A DNA stretch of 64,000 nucleotides from Pseudomonas sp. PA15(2017) (GCF_001945395.1 NZ_MSXV01000059.1:37748-101747); one strand, 5' to 3'. Positions 7,367 through 16,344 are shown, counted from the first letter of the stretch. Notes: a model not told the origin generated them from the sequence alone. Made by a program: numbers and translations.

Positions 7367-8754
7367 GCCGGCTCCGCCGCGCGTAGTTGCGGCCCCGTGG
7401 CGCGGTCTTCGACCTGAAAGCCCAGTTGCGCCAACTCGGCACGCAGGGCGTCGGCACGAGCAAAGTCCCGCGCCTGACGCGCCCGCTCACGTGCCGCCAG
7501 CAGCGCTTCGGCCTGCTGACGTTCGGCCCCCTGGGCCGCTAGCTGCTGTTTCAGGGCGGGCTGCGACACAGGTTGCTGCAGCAGCCCGAGCAAGGCGCCG
7601 GAGGCCAGCAGCTGCGCCTTGGCCTGACGCCGCGCCGCCGGCTCGCGGGCGGCATCGAGCTGTCGGGCTAGCACCTGCAAGCGTGCGAGTGCCGCGGATA
7701 CGTTGAGATCGTTGCGCAGGGCCTGCAGCACCTCGTCGTCGACACCTGTATCGGCGTCGGCCTCGACATCGGCGGCTCGCGCCAGGCTAGCCTGCAACCG
7801 CGCCAGCGTCTGCTGCGCGGCCTGCAGGCGCATCTCGTTCCAGTCCAGCGGCCGGCGGTAATGAGTGGCCAGCAACGCCAGGCGGATGGCCTCGCCCGAC
7901 GACTGCTGCAGCAGGTCGCGCACCAGCAGCACATTGCCCAGGGACTTGGACATTTTCTGCCCGTCGACGGTGACGAAGCTGTTATGCACCCAGGTGCGGC
8001 AGTACAGCCCGCCATGAGCACAGGTGCCCTGGGCGATCTCGTTTTCGTGGTGCGGGAAGATCAGGTCCTGCCCGCCGCCGTGGATGTCGATGGTGTGGCC
8101 CAGGTGCTGGCCGATCATCGCCGTACACTCCACGTGCCAGCCTGGCCGGCCGCGGCCCCAGGGGCTGTCCCAACCGGGCTGCGATGCGTCCGAGGGTTTC
8201 CAAAGCACGAAATCCAGCGCGTCACGCTTGTACGGCGCCACTTCGACCCTCGCACCGGCGAGCATGTCTTCGACGCGGCGGCCGGAAAGATGCCCGTACT
8301 CGGGATAGGACGCCACCTCGAACAGCACATGGCCCTCGGCGACATAGGCATGGCCGCGCTCGATCAGGGTCTGCACCAGGGCGATGATGTCGCCGATATG
8401 TGCGGTGACCCGAGGCTCGATGTCCGGCGCCAGAACTCCGAGGGCCTGCATGTCCTCGTGATAGGCGTCGATGTACCGGGCCGTGATGCTGCCGATCGGC
8501 ACGCCGGCGGCCGCGGCGGCGGCGTTGATCTTGTCGTCGACGTCGGTGAAGTTGCGCGCGTACAGCAGCTCGCGGTAATCGTGGCGCAACAGCCGCGCCA
8601 GCACGTCGAAAACCACCGCCGGACGGGCGTTGCCGATATGCGCGTAGTTGTAAACCGTCGGCCCGCAGACATACAGGGTGACGCGATCCGGGCGTTCGGT
8701 CTGCAGCGGCTCCTTGCGCCGGCTCAGGGTGTTGTGCAGCAGGATCTGGCTCAT
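7363..8754 (-). CDS. cysS: Cysteinyl-tRNA synthetase, second copy
   Basis: Class I synthetase of 463 aa charging tRNA-Cys. Seen are LYVCGPTVYNYAHIGNARP (Cys30 and HIGN signature), WHVECTAMIG, GGGQDLIFPHHENEIAQ and QKMSKSLGN. The four canonical zinc ligands (Cys30, the Cys of HVECT, His and Glu of HHENE) are all kept, so zinc independence is not evident from ligand loss. Its placement in the Zur-type operon suggests a zinc-responsive paralogue. ATG at 8754 overlaps the GTPase gene by 4 bp, and the stop overlaps yidD by 4 bp. The extra upstream open frame is inside the GTPase gene and is ignored. Confidence 0.93.
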   Translation of the reverse strand: MSQILLHNTLSRRKEPLQTERPDRVTLYVCGPTVYNYAHIGNARPAVVFDVLARLLRHDYRELLYARNFTDVDDKINAAAAAAGVPIGSITARYIDAYHEDMQALGVLAPDIEPRVTAHIGDIIALVQTLIERGHAYVAEGHVLFEVASYPEYGHLSGRRVEDMLAGARVEVAPYKRDALDFVLWKPSDASQPGWDSPWGRGRPGWHVECTAMIGQHLGHTIDIHGGGQDLIFPHHENEIAQGTCAHGGLYCRTWVHNSFVTVDGQKMSKSLGNVLLVRDLLQQSSGEAIRLALLATHYRRPLDWNEMRLQAAQQTLARLQASLARAADVEADADTGVDDEVLQALRNDLNVSAALARLQVLARQLDAAREPAARRQAKAQLLASGALLGLLQQPVSQPALKQQLAAQGAERQQAEALLAARERARQARDFARADALRAELAQLGFQVEDRATGPQLRAAEPA

Positions 8755-9833
8755 GCGCTCTGTTCCTCGATCGGGGCCACGGCGCCGCGCAGGGCCAGGA
8801 GGATACCCTCGACCACCTCGCGCTCCACCCCACGGGTGATGAACACCAGTCGCGTGCGACGGTCCGCGCTCGGCCAAGCCGGCAACCACACTGGCGGATG
8901 AAAGATGTGCTGCACGCTATGCAGCACCACTGGGCGCTCGCGGCCCTGGATGTTGACGATGCCCTTGACCCGCAGAATGTGGCTGCCGGCCACGCTCATC
9001 AGCAGTTCCAGCCAGTCGCTCAGCTCGCTGTCGGCCAACGGTTCGTCGAGGCTCAGGCAAAAGCTGCGAATATCACCGTCATGCCGGTTGGCGGGTGGCA
9101 GGCGCAGTGACGTCCCCAGGTGCCGCGGTACAACCGGTTGTTTCAGAGGACGGTAAGCCGGCTCGTTGAGCCAGCGCTCGACATCGGCACCTTCACCCCG
9201 GCTGGAAAACAACCCCAGGTCAAGCAGCCGCTCAGCCTCGACCACGCCCTGAGGCGCCGGCCAGCGCGGCGCTGCCGGATTGAGCTGCTGTAACCGGGCC
9301 AACACGACTTCGCCTTCACCAGCACTGACCAGATCGCCCTTGGTCAGCAGCAATACATCGGCCACCGCCACTTGCTTGAGCGCCTCCGGCTGACTGGCCA
9401 GGGTCACTGCGCCAGCGGCCAGATCGACCGTGACGACGATGCCGTCGAGGCGATAGCGCGATGCCACCTGGGTGTGGGTCATCAGGGTGTGAATGATCGG
9501 CGCCGGATCGGCCAAGCCGGTGGTTTCGATCAGCACACGGCGCAGCGGCCGCCGTTCGCCCGTCGCCAGTTCGCGGCCGACCTCCGCCAGGGTTTGCACC
9601 AGATCGCCACGGATGGTGCAGCACAGGCAGCCACTGCTCAGCTCCATGAGCAGGTCTTCGCGGCTGTGCTTGACCAGCAGGTGATCCAGTGCGATTTCGC
9701 CGTACTCGTTGATGATCACCAGGGTGTCGGCCAGCGCCGGCTGGCGCAGCAGATGGTTGAGCACGGTGGTCTTGCCGCTGCCGAGAAACCCGCTCAACAG
9801 GGTCACTGGGATCAGCGGTGCCGTGGCACTCAT
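8751..9833 (-). CDS. COG0523 (CobW/ZigA-type) GTPase metallochaperone
   Basis: A 360-aa G3E GTPase. The Walker A motif GFLGSGKTT is at residues 15-23, the metal-binding CLCC of the CxCC motif at 69-72, a switch/Walker B-like ETTGLADPAP follows, and LLTKGDLV stands in for NKxD. The C-terminal CobW_C domain runs from about 250 (HDGDIRSFCLSL). COG0523 proteins linked to Zur are thought to deliver scarce zinc to client enzymes. Direct overlap with folE2 and cysS fits this zinc-allocation role. Cobalamin genes are absent nearby, which argues against a CobW function. Confidence 0.9.
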   Translation of the reverse strand: MSATAPLIPVTLLSGFLGSGKTTVLNHLLRQPALADTLVIINEYGEIALDHLLVKHSREDLLMELSSGCLCCTIRGDLVQTLAEVGRELATGERRPLRRVLIETTGLADPAPIIHTLMTHTQVASRYRLDGIVVTVDLAAGAVTLASQPEALKQVAVADVLLLTKGDLVSAGEGEVVLARLQQLNPAAPRWPAPQGVVEAERLLDLGLFSSRGEGADVERWLNEPAYRPLKQPVVPRHLGTSLRLPPANRHDGDIRSFCLSLDEPLADSELSDWLELLMSVAGSHILRVKGIVNIQGRERPVVLHSVQHIFHPPVWLPAWPSADRRTRLVFITRGVEREVVEGILLALRGAVAPIEEQSA

Positions 9834-10738
9834 GCCGGCGGCACCAGGGGCCCGGCCCAGGCCGAGGCGTCATGCGGGTGCAAGCTTTCCAGGTGGCGCA
9901 CATGCACGCGGGGGCCGGAGTAGTGGCCGGCCAGGGCGTGCTGGATGCGCCGCGCGGCGTCTTCGACGAACATCAAATTACTGCCATTGAGGGCAGCGAA
10001 GGCCTGCTCGTCGGCCCGTTTGACCGCCGTCTGTACCGGCGTGCCGAGGGCCTGTTCGATACGCTCGACCAATGCCAGCAACTGCAGTTCATCAGCTTCG
10101 CCCAATTGCACCCGCACCTGGGCGACACTGCGCTGGCTGTGCGGTGTGGCCAGGGTGGCGTGCTCACGCAGCCAGGCGGCCACGTCTTCAACGGAGAGCC
10201 CCTGCTGCCCGACGAACGCTTCGGCGAAGGCGTGTTCCACCAGTTGCCGTGACAGCGCCGCGGAGCACGGGCAGGTCGATGAGTAGGTGACGCCAACTTG
10301 CGCCTGCAGGCTGAAGGTGCCGGCGATCAGCGTGGCTTCCAGGCTCACCGGGTAGGCTTTCCAGCCGGCCAGGTGTTCGCTGACCAACGCCGGACGCCGG
10401 GTCAGTAGGTCGAAGTCCAGCGACAACCGGGCATTGCCGCTGGCGCAGTCCTGGTGGCTGTCGGCCATCGCCTGCAGCAACTGGTGCAGGCCCGCCGGCG
10501 ACAGCGCCTGGCCCTCGCCCAGACTATCGACCAGTCGGTACAGCCGCGACATGTGGATGCCCTTCACATGGGCCGCCGGCAGGTCGACCTGAACGTCGGC
10601 GCGGGCATGCAGGGTCGGCGGGCAACCCCTTTCAGCCAAGGTCACCGGCAGGTCGATGCCCTGCATGCCGACCCACTCCAACTGACCCAGCTGGGCGGCG
10701 CGCTCGGCACGTGATACATCGGGCAGTACAGCATTCAT
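9830..10738 (-). CDS. folE2: GTP cyclohydrolase IB (FolE2)
   Basis: A 302-aa GTP cyclohydrolase of the COG1469 type, converting GTP to 7,8-dihydroneopterin triphosphate for folate and queuosine. The signature STCPCS contains the metal-binding/catalytic Cys156, and KGIHMSRLYR and RADEQAFAALNGSNLMFVEDAARR are also family hallmarks. FolE2 can use Mn or Fe, unlike zinc-dependent FolE, and is a classic Zur-repressed substitute. It is the first gene of the operon, 126 bp from the Zur-type palindrome. It overlaps the GTPase gene by 4 bp. Confidence 0.95.
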   Translation of the reverse strand: MNAVLPDVSRAERAAQLGQLEWVGMQGIDLPVTLAERGCPPTLHARADVQVDLPAAHVKGIHMSRLYRLVDSLGEGQALSPAGLHQLLQAMADSHQDCASGNARLSLDFDLLTRRPALVSEHLAGWKAYPVSLEATLIAGTFSLQAQVGVTYSSTCPCSAALSRQLVEHAFAEAFVGQQGLSVEDVAAWLREHATLATPHSQRSVAQVRVQLGEADELQLLALVERIEQALGTPVQTAVKRADEQAFAALNGSNLMFVEDAARRIQHALAGHYSGPRVHVRHLESLHPHDASAWAGPLVPPA

Positions 10739-10863
10739 TGCGGGGTCCTTGTGGGTTTGATCGTAAAGGTCGTCAAGTACGCCGCGCCGCCTTGAGCGCG
10801 GTGAACACGGATTTCTGGTTGCTGGCTGCTGGCATACGGCAGCCTCGCTGAATACCTGGATAC

Positions 10864-10876
10864 GTTATAACATAAC
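10864..10876. promoter_or_regulatory. Zur box upstream of folE2 operon
   Basis: GTTAT-AAC-ATAAC is a perfect 5-3-5 palindrome matching the proteobacterial Zur core as I know it (GTTATAnnATAAC-like). It lies 126 bp before the folE2 ATG. On the minus strand it overlaps AT-rich hexamers (TATGTT, TATAAC) that could serve as the -10 element, so bound Zur-Zn would block the promoter. It is the only such site noticed in the 10-kb operon. Confidence 0.85.
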
Positions 10877-10939
10877 AAGTAAATAGTCAGCGTAAAGCTT
10901 CTCTTCGTCTACTTTCGGGCACGCTGGTCAACGCTCCGT

Positions 10940-11340
10940 GCCGATGGTGAGGCTCAGTCCGCAGCCTTAGCGATCGCCAGAGCGCGTGCTCCTAACCCGC
11001 AGAACGGACAGTTATAGCCGCGACAGAAGGTGGAGACGTTCGCCGCACCCAAGTAGCCGCCTCAAAGGTGATCTGCTCACTTGTGCTGGAACAACAGCGT
11101 CCTGGCCAGCGGCATGCGTTGACTACGTAAATAACAGAGCCGACACCCAGATCACCTGCTTGAGCGCCTCTCGTTGGATGGCCTGGCCCACTCCCAGCTG
11201 CCTGCCAGGGCGTTCACCGACGGCGGGTTGGCAAGCCCCTCGCGCCGCTACGTACTAACGCACAAGCGTCGCCCTTGAATCGATTAGAGTACGCGCAGGT
11301 TTACCATGCTTGAAACCTATATACGTCGCACACATGATCA
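10940..11340. other. Intergenic stretch without recognised gene
   Basis: Between the Zur promoter and the antitoxin gene no ORF with family features is seen. Several short frames end in stops, giving the look of decayed coding sequence, but I could not assign it. The last ~70 bp should contain the antitoxin promoter. Confidence 0.4.
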
Positions 11341-11352
11341 AGGGTGTCTGTC

Positions 11353-11619
11353 ATGGCTAAAGAAGCTTTATTCAACCTGAAGCTGGAGCCTGAACTGCGT
11401 GACGAATTCATGGCTGCTGCACAAGCCGCACACCTCCCGGCTTCTCAGGTAATGCGCGATTACAGTCGCCAGCAGCAGCAAGCCAAAGCGCATGATGAAT
11501 TCGTTCAGCGCAAGGTGGCTGTTGCCAGAGCTTCTGTCGAGGCTGGCCATGGCCGATCCAATGAAGATGTAGAAGCTGCGTTCTCTGCACGGCGCGCTAA
11601 AGCTTTGGGTCACAAATGA
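11353..11619 (+). CDS. RelB/ParD-like ribbon-helix-helix antitoxin
   Basis: An 88-aa protein with an N-terminal ribbon-helix-helix pattern (ALFNLKLEPELRDEFMAAAQAAHLPASQVMRDY) and a charged, probably flexible C-terminal half that would wrap a toxin. ATG at 11353 follows AAGGG about 9 nt upstream. The stop overlaps the start of the downstream toxin remnant by 4 bp, the usual type II toxin-antitoxin arrangement. Since that toxin gene is broken, this may be an orphan antitoxin or autoregulator. Confidence 0.8.
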   Translation: MAKEALFNLKLEPELRDEFMAAAQAAHLPASQVMRDYSRQQQQAKAHDEFVQRKVAVARASVEAGHGRSNEDVEAAFSARRAKALGHK

Positions 11620-11895
11620 AGATTATCTGGACGCCCGAAGCTGAGTAGGGTCGTGTGGATATATGGGACTACGTCGACGGATAACCCGCCAGCAGCCGTA
11701 CGCATGGATAAGCTATTCAGTACTGCAGCAGCATCCCGGAGAGACTTTCCTGACCAGGGCATGCGGCAGATCGCCGGCACCCGCGAATTAACTCCTAACA
11801 AAACCTACCGGCTCATCTATCAGGCTGAAAATGATGCGGTCTGGATTCTCACCCTAGTGCATGGCGCCAGGATGTGGCCCCCGCACCAGGGCTGA
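11616..11895 (+). pseudogene. Degraded RelE/ParE-family toxin gene
   Basis: The reading starts MKIIWTPEAE and then meets an in-frame TAG at codon 11. Beyond this, RVDIWDYVD continues in the same frame, and after a frameshift near 11680 the rest appears in the +1 frame (DNPPAAVRMDKLFS, AGTRELTPNKTYRLIYQ, VWILTLVHGARMWPP). These segments together spell a ParE/RelE-type toxin. At least one nonsense and one frameshift mutation separate them, so the toxin should be dead. Coordinates follow the reconstructed gene. It is the partner of the antitoxin just upstream. Confidence 0.85.
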
Positions 11896-11933
11896 GCAGC
11901 AGGCCGGTGCGCCTTTCGACAGCCGGCGATCCT

Positions 11934-11974
11934 AAAAAGCAAAAGCCCCCAGACTCTAGTAGTTTCAGGGGCTT
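11934..11974 (-). terminator. Intrinsic terminator originally belonging to tRNA-Ser
   Basis: On the minus strand AAGCCCC (11974-11968) and GGGGCTT (11949-11943) form a stem followed by a T-rich tract at 11944-11934. It lies just outside the left att repeat. In the uninterrupted chromosome it would follow the tRNA-Ser(CGA) gene by about 10 bp, so the inserted element has moved it ~9.5 kb away. Confidence 0.8.
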
Positions 11975-11983
11975 AGGCTTGAG

Positions 11984-12003
11984 ATATGGCGGGAAGATAG
12001 GGA
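11984..12003. repeat. Left attachment site (20-bp direct repeat)
   Basis: ATATGGCGGGAAGATAGGGA here is identical to 21524-21543. The right copy includes the 3' end and CCA of the tRNA-Ser gene. Flanking bases differ on both sides, so the repeat is exactly 20 bp. Confidence 0.9.
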
Positions 12004-12140
12004 CTTTCCGATTTAGAGCAAAAAACCCAATAAAATCAATAGATACAGTCAGTTACAGAACCGTTTGCTACAAATTTCTGCTACAAAATCACCAGAAAAA
12101 CACCTACGATCCAAGCATTCTTGGCTCTGAGGTAGCGGCA

Positions 12141-13619
12141 ATGGCAAGCGATAATCTAGTTCTACGTTCGGGCACATGGCATGCCCGTCTCAGTATCCCG
12201 GCAGATGCTCGCCCTACCCTCAATCGACGCGAGTTCACCGCTTCGCTAAAGACCGGATCTAAAACCAAAGCCCAGCGGCTCAAAATCTCCTACCTACAGC
12301 AATGGCAATCCTTGATTGACCAAGCCCGTGGAAAATTGAAGATCGATCCAGAAGATGCCCGGATTTTGGCTAGGAAAAACTCAGAGCACGCTAAGACCTT
12401 TCTTGCCGAGTCGGCCCAAGCAGCGATTGCCGATACGCCAATGAGTGGCGAAATCTTTGACAGCATGACGGAGTTTCTAACCTTGGGGCCGGAGAACTCT
12501 GCAGAGGAATGGGAGCAGATAGTTAGGCATTTCAGGGTAGGAGGGCCGGAACCAGATCCGTTACAGCTCCACCGTGATATTCAAAGCCTTATGCAAGACA
12601 ATATGGAGCGGCAAGTAACAGCATTGGTATTGGAGGAAGTGGACAAGGCAGAAATTAAGCAGATCCTCAAAGACCCGAGCCACTACCGGGCGAAGTCCCC
12701 TATCACAACAGCCAGAATCAACGCATTCAAGACTCATCAAGAACAGGTCAAGGGAATTGTCCAGAAGACGGTAGATACGCAGGTTGCTCGCTTGCAGAGC
12801 CTAAAAAAATGGCTTGAAGACAACCGCCACGACCTAACCCACGAAAGCATTACGGCCTATATGGATACGCTTCAGGTCAGTGAAAAGACCAAAAAACAGT
12901 TTTTGTTTGCAGGTTCCAGCTTTTGGAAATGGGCCAACCGATACGATGAATTTTTCAAGAAATTGCATCGTGATCAAGTTTCTCCGTTCCAGAATCATGA
13001 CTTTCCAACGAACCGAAGCAAAAAAGCTAACGCCTCTACGGAACGCAAAGCATTTGCCGTTGATGATGTAGTGAAGCTCTACGAGGCTGCCAAAAAACAG
13101 AAAAACCGGGAAACCCTCGCAGATCTCATTTTGCTAGGTGCATACACCGGGGCACGCATCGAAGAACTATGCCGTTTGAAAACGAGCGATATCCTCCAAG
13201 AGGAAGGCATTCAGTGCTTTTCAATCAAAGATGCGAAAACCGCAGCCGGTGATCGATCTATTCCCGTTCATCCAAAACTGCTACATGTAGTAGAGCGTTT
13301 GGTTAAACAGTCCGAAGACGGATATCTAATAAAATCCACCTCGGGCAATAAATATGGCAACAGATCAGATGCCCTCAGCAAACAATTTGGACGATTAAAA
13401 ACCGATCTCGGCTATAACGCTCAATTTGTTTTCCATAGCTTCCGCAAAACTGTCATCACGCAATTACAACGCTCAGATGTGCCCGGAATTTTGATTGCCG
13501 CGATTGTTGGACACGAAACCGGAACCATTACGTTTGACGTGTATAGTGCAGGGCCAAGCCCGAAGCAAAAAAACACAGCAATCTCCAAACTCAAATACAA
13601 CATAAAACTTTATACTTAG
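12141..13619 (+). CDS. int: Tyrosine recombinase (site-specific integrase)
   Basis: A 492-aa phage-type integrase. The N-terminal part (LRSGTWHARLSIPADARP) resembles the arm-binding region of DUF6538-type integrases. A core-binding SAM-like domain spans about 200-300. The catalytic domain shows GAYTGARIEELCRL (first Arg), a Lys in KDAKTAAGDRSIPVHP, HSFRKTVITQL (His and Arg), GHETGTITFDVYS (His and terminal Tyr). ATG at 12141 with GAGG about 8 nt upstream is preferred; the longer frame from 11874 would run through the att site and the toxin remnant. It would catalyse recombination between the att repeats. Confidence 0.92.
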   Translation: MASDNLVLRSGTWHARLSIPADARPTLNRREFTASLKTGSKTKAQRLKISYLQQWQSLIDQARGKLKIDPEDARILARKNSEHAKTFLAESAQAAIADTPMSGEIFDSMTEFLTLGPENSAEEWEQIVRHFRVGGPEPDPLQLHRDIQSLMQDNMERQVTALVLEEVDKAEIKQILKDPSHYRAKSPITTARINAFKTHQEQVKGIVQKTVDTQVARLQSLKKWLEDNRHDLTHESITAYMDTLQVSEKTKKQFLFAGSSFWKWANRYDEFFKKLHRDQVSPFQNHDFPTNRSKKANASTERKAFAVDDVVKLYEAAKKQKNRETLADLILLGAYTGARIEELCRLKTSDILQEEGIQCFSIKDAKTAAGDRSIPVHPKLLHVVERLVKQSEDGYLIKSTSGNKYGNRSDALSKQFGRLKTDLGYNAQFVFHSFRKTVITQLQRSDVPGILIAAIVGHETGTITFDVYSAGPSPKQKNTAISKLKYNIKLYT

Positions 13620-13936
13620 ATAACTCACACATTGAGAATATTCTTACTTTCCAGCAACCCCACATCAGAACATGTAACAACCATATCCTTAAAACTTCAA
13701 AATCTGCTCATATTCGAGCATTTAGTATTGGTTTGGTGCTTTGGTAGCAAAAACTAAAAACACTCATTAAATGGCTTGTTTTCGATTGATAAATGTATGA
13801 ATGGATTTTCACCCGAAAAGAGCAGAAGCCAGATTTATTTACAACTCATAAAAATGGCCTTTAAGAAGGGTCTTTTTATCTCTGCCTACTAATATACGAA
13901 TAAAAATAATCGCTCAAATTTGACCCATTTCCATAA

Positions 13937-13965
13937 ATGCACACAAAAAGTGCATATCGTTTTTT
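13937..13965 (+). terminator. Possible terminator downstream of integrase
   Basis: ATGCAC/GTGCAT form a 6-bp stem with a 7-nt loop, followed by ATCG and a run of six T. It lies about 320 bp after the integrase stop in AT-rich non-coding DNA. Confidence 0.45.
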
Positions 13966-14150
13966 ATATGCTTTTATACCAATTTTTTGATATTTTTAAT
14001 TTTCCGAACCTCAAATTTTGGCTTATAAACAGCAAAAAACTCTGTCAATAGATAAATGAAAATATTTTTACCGTTCGATGAAAAAGCCTAAATAGCGTCC
14101 AACCTTAATTTTCTTTTCCCGCTCTTATAAAGCGAAGCGACCATCAGCCT

Positions 14151-14179
14151 AACCGAGCAGTTGCTCGGTTATTCTTTTT
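14151..14179 (+). terminator. Intrinsic terminator
   Basis: AACCGAG and CTCGGTT pair around CAGTTG, followed by ATTCTTTTTC. The T-run and stem fit a rho-independent terminator reading rightwards, insulating the mobilization region. Confidence 0.7.
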
Positions 14180-14393
14180 CTTGTCGGTAATAAGATATCT
14201 CCTCGCATTACAACACTTTACTGCTTTGGCGATTTTATATCCTCACCCACGCTATAACCACATACTGAAGCACACGTATTACACAAGCACCAAAAAACCC
14301 AAACCCTTTACATACTTGAAAACCATTTTAATCATGGTTCAATATATACATATAGCTCAGCTTTTAAACTGGCCCCTTAAACATACCTGCTAT

Positions 14394-14437
14394 ATTAACC
14401 ATCCCACTTTTGCTACGCAAAAGATGTGACGGTTAAT
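14394..14437. other. Candidate oriT: nested inverted repeats upstream of relaxase gene
   Basis: ATTAACC (14394-14400) pairs with GGTTAAT (14431-14437), and inside them CTTTTGC (14407) pairs with GCAAAAG (14417) around TAC. No T-run follows on the plus strand. Position 68 bp before a relaxase gene is typical of an origin of transfer. The nick site cannot be assigned. Confidence 0.45.
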
Positions 14438-14504
14438 GCAGGTGCCTAGTCGGCAGGACAGAAGCAAAAGCTAGAGCAAGGATAAACCCATAACTGAGGA
14501 TGAC

Positions 14505-16343
14505 ATGAATGACATAAAATTGCAGAGAATCACACTGACCAAAAGAGATAGAAACTATTCAAATTTGAAGGGACTAGATAGCTCGTTAAGGCACTCGCTT
14601 AGGCTGGAACAAAACGAGTATGACGAGTTTGAATTTAACCCTAATCCACCACATCCAAACATTGCCATTGTTGATGGTGTGGAGCAGGTGCTAACGAGAG
14701 ATCTGGCAGAGCAATTACTGGCCAATTTCAATGACCAATTACAAACCAAAATAATCGAAACGGAAGCATCCGAAGAGATAGCAACCGAAAAAGAGAAACT
14801 GAGAAAATTAAGATCCAAGCTCAACAAATTCATCAACGCAACTGATGAAACAGAGGTAAAGGAATACGTTGTCTCAGTTATGGAAGGTGAAAAACCGCTG
14901 GTAGTGGAAGACTACGCCGCCCTATTGAATCACCACAAAATAAGCCGCATAGGCCAGCGTATAGACCTTTTAGAAAACTACGCGACCAAGAAGAGCGAGA
15001 TTGATCAGAAAGCACCAAGCAGAGCAGTATCAAGGACGGTCAACAGAGTGAAAGAAATGATCCTTGTGATACCGGAGCCCAACAAGGTAGCCATATCCAG
15101 GGAGAAAACCGATCTCTTACAGAAGTCGTTGCACCAGTTCTATCAAAAACATTTCCCTGACAATAAGATTCTCTTTTCATTCAGTCACCTGGACGAATCA
15201 ACTAATCACGTCCACGCCTTTCTGGATCTTCAAAATACAAAAACAGGGAAATATGACTTTTCAGCCCAAGAGTATGACTTTGCAGTGAAATACTACGCAA
15301 AGAACAAAGAACGCTTGGAAAGCATAACAAACCCACCGAAATTAGAAGACTTTAAACTTCCAAACCGCAGCGAAGAAAAGCAAAATCATAGATTTATCCG
15401 CGAACGTGAATCTTGGAAGTCAAAAGTAATGCAAGCGGCATTCTACGAACACTTCAACGGGCTAGCCGCAGTCTATGGCTTGCAGGCCAAGTTTTTACCA
15501 AAGACCAAGAAAAACAAAAAACACCTAAGTGAAGTTGAGCAAGAGGCAAAGAAGCCGAAAAGTGAGCGTAGCTATAACTATTACACAAAGCAAATTGAGA
15601 ATCTTAAAGAAGATCTCAGGCTTCAAGAGTTAGAATCTAAAAAGCAGAAAATTGAAACCATCAATCTAAATGCAACCATTGTAGATCTTCAAAACACTGT
15701 AACGACGTACAAGGAAAATATTCAAATCTTGCAGCTAGAGGCTAGCAAGCAGAAAGAGCACAACATCAAACTTCATAGCCAAAGGCAAAAGCTTGATGGC
15801 GACATAACAGAAATGACAAGCAAGACCAATCAATTGAAGGAGAATTTTAACAAAACCAAGAGCGAAATGCTCAAAGAGCTAAAGCAAATATCCAAACAGA
15901 TAGAAAAAGATACAGCAAAGAAAAAACACCTTGAAAGTGCAATTGTAAAGATTGAGGGAACACTTGAACCACTTGTCAAAAGATTTGACATTCTTGTGGA
16001 TCGCATACTTCAAGCCAAAGATCAGGACGAGAATCCAGAAGAATTTTACAAGAGATTGAAAGAGAACACTTTTGACACTGCTAAAATGTTTGGGCCGGAA
16101 AAGCGTAAAGACTACTTATCTAACGTTAGGGAAAACTTAAAAGAGAAGGGACTAGATCCATCCCAGGTCAGGTTTGGAATTAAAGAAAATATAAAATTGT
16201 GGGCATCTGATACCTTCACCGAAAACCAGACATTGGAATTTACCAAAGAAGAAAAAGAAGAGTCGACTAAAGCAAGAAAGCGAAGACTTTTGAAGCCTAA
16301 ACCGCCAAGCCCGTTTCAAGACCCTTACGACCCGCACCAATAA
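14505..16343 (+). CDS. mob: MobV/Mob_Pre-like relaxase with coiled-coil tail
   Basis: A 612-aa protein. The motif HLDESTNHVHAF (228-239) matches the histidine metal triad (HxDExxxHxH) of MobV relaxases, and the N-terminal RNYSNLKGLDSSLRHSLR resembles their first motif. Residues ~370-500 are Lys/Glu/Gln-rich with heptad-like leucines, a predicted coiled coil. A relaxase nicks oriT and leads the strand through a helper conjugation channel. GAGGATGAC precedes the ATG. The spacer between motif I and the His motif is longer than in pMV158 MobM, so this is a divergent member. Confidence 0.75.
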   Translation: MNDIKLQRITLTKRDRNYSNLKGLDSSLRHSLRLEQNEYDEFEFNPNPPHPNIAIVDGVEQVLTRDLAEQLLANFNDQLQTKIIETEASEEIATEKEKLRKLRSKLNKFINATDETEVKEYVVSVMEGEKPLVVEDYAALLNHHKISRIGQRIDLLENYATKKSEIDQKAPSRAVSRTVNRVKEMILVIPEPNKVAISREKTDLLQKSLHQFYQKHFPDNKILFSFSHLDESTNHVHAFLDLQNTKTGKYDFSAQEYDFAVKYYAKNKERLESITNPPKLEDFKLPNRSEEKQNHRFIRERESWKSKVMQAAFYEHFNGLAAVYGLQAKFLPKTKKNKKHLSEVEQEAKKPKSERSYNYYTKQIENLKEDLRLQELESKKQKIETINLNATIVDLQNTVTTYKENIQILQLEASKQKEHNIKLHSQRQKLDGDITEMTSKTNQLKENFNKTKSEMLKELKQISKQIEKDTAKKKHLESAIVKIEGTLEPLVKRFDILVDRILQAKDQDENPEEFYKRLKENTFDTAKMFGPEKRKDYLSNVRENLKEKGLDPSQVRFGIKENIKLWASDTFTENQTLEFTKEEKEESTKARKRRLLKPKPPSPFQDPYDPHQ

Positions 16344-16344
16344 A

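Larger units (their letters stand above)
13620..14393. other. AT-rich non-coding stretch between int and relaxase
   Basis: No credible gene is seen. It holds the hairpin at 13937 and the terminator at 14151. A short AT-rich frame at 14181-14429 has no ribosome site or family features. The stretch is a natural place for an origin of transfer or replication functions of the element. Confidence 0.5.

Noticed and set aside
2746..8754. ThrRS and CysRS as zinc-ligand-free enzymes
   Set aside because: All canonical zinc ligands are present in both, so zinc independence cannot be claimed from sequence.
11874..12140. Upstream extension of the integrase frame
   Set aside because: It would cross the att site and the toxin remnant; ATG 12141 has a ribosome site and family start.
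14181..14429. 82-codon AT-rich ORF before the relaxase
   Set aside because: No ribosome site or domain; it overlaps the inverted repeats of the candidate oriT.
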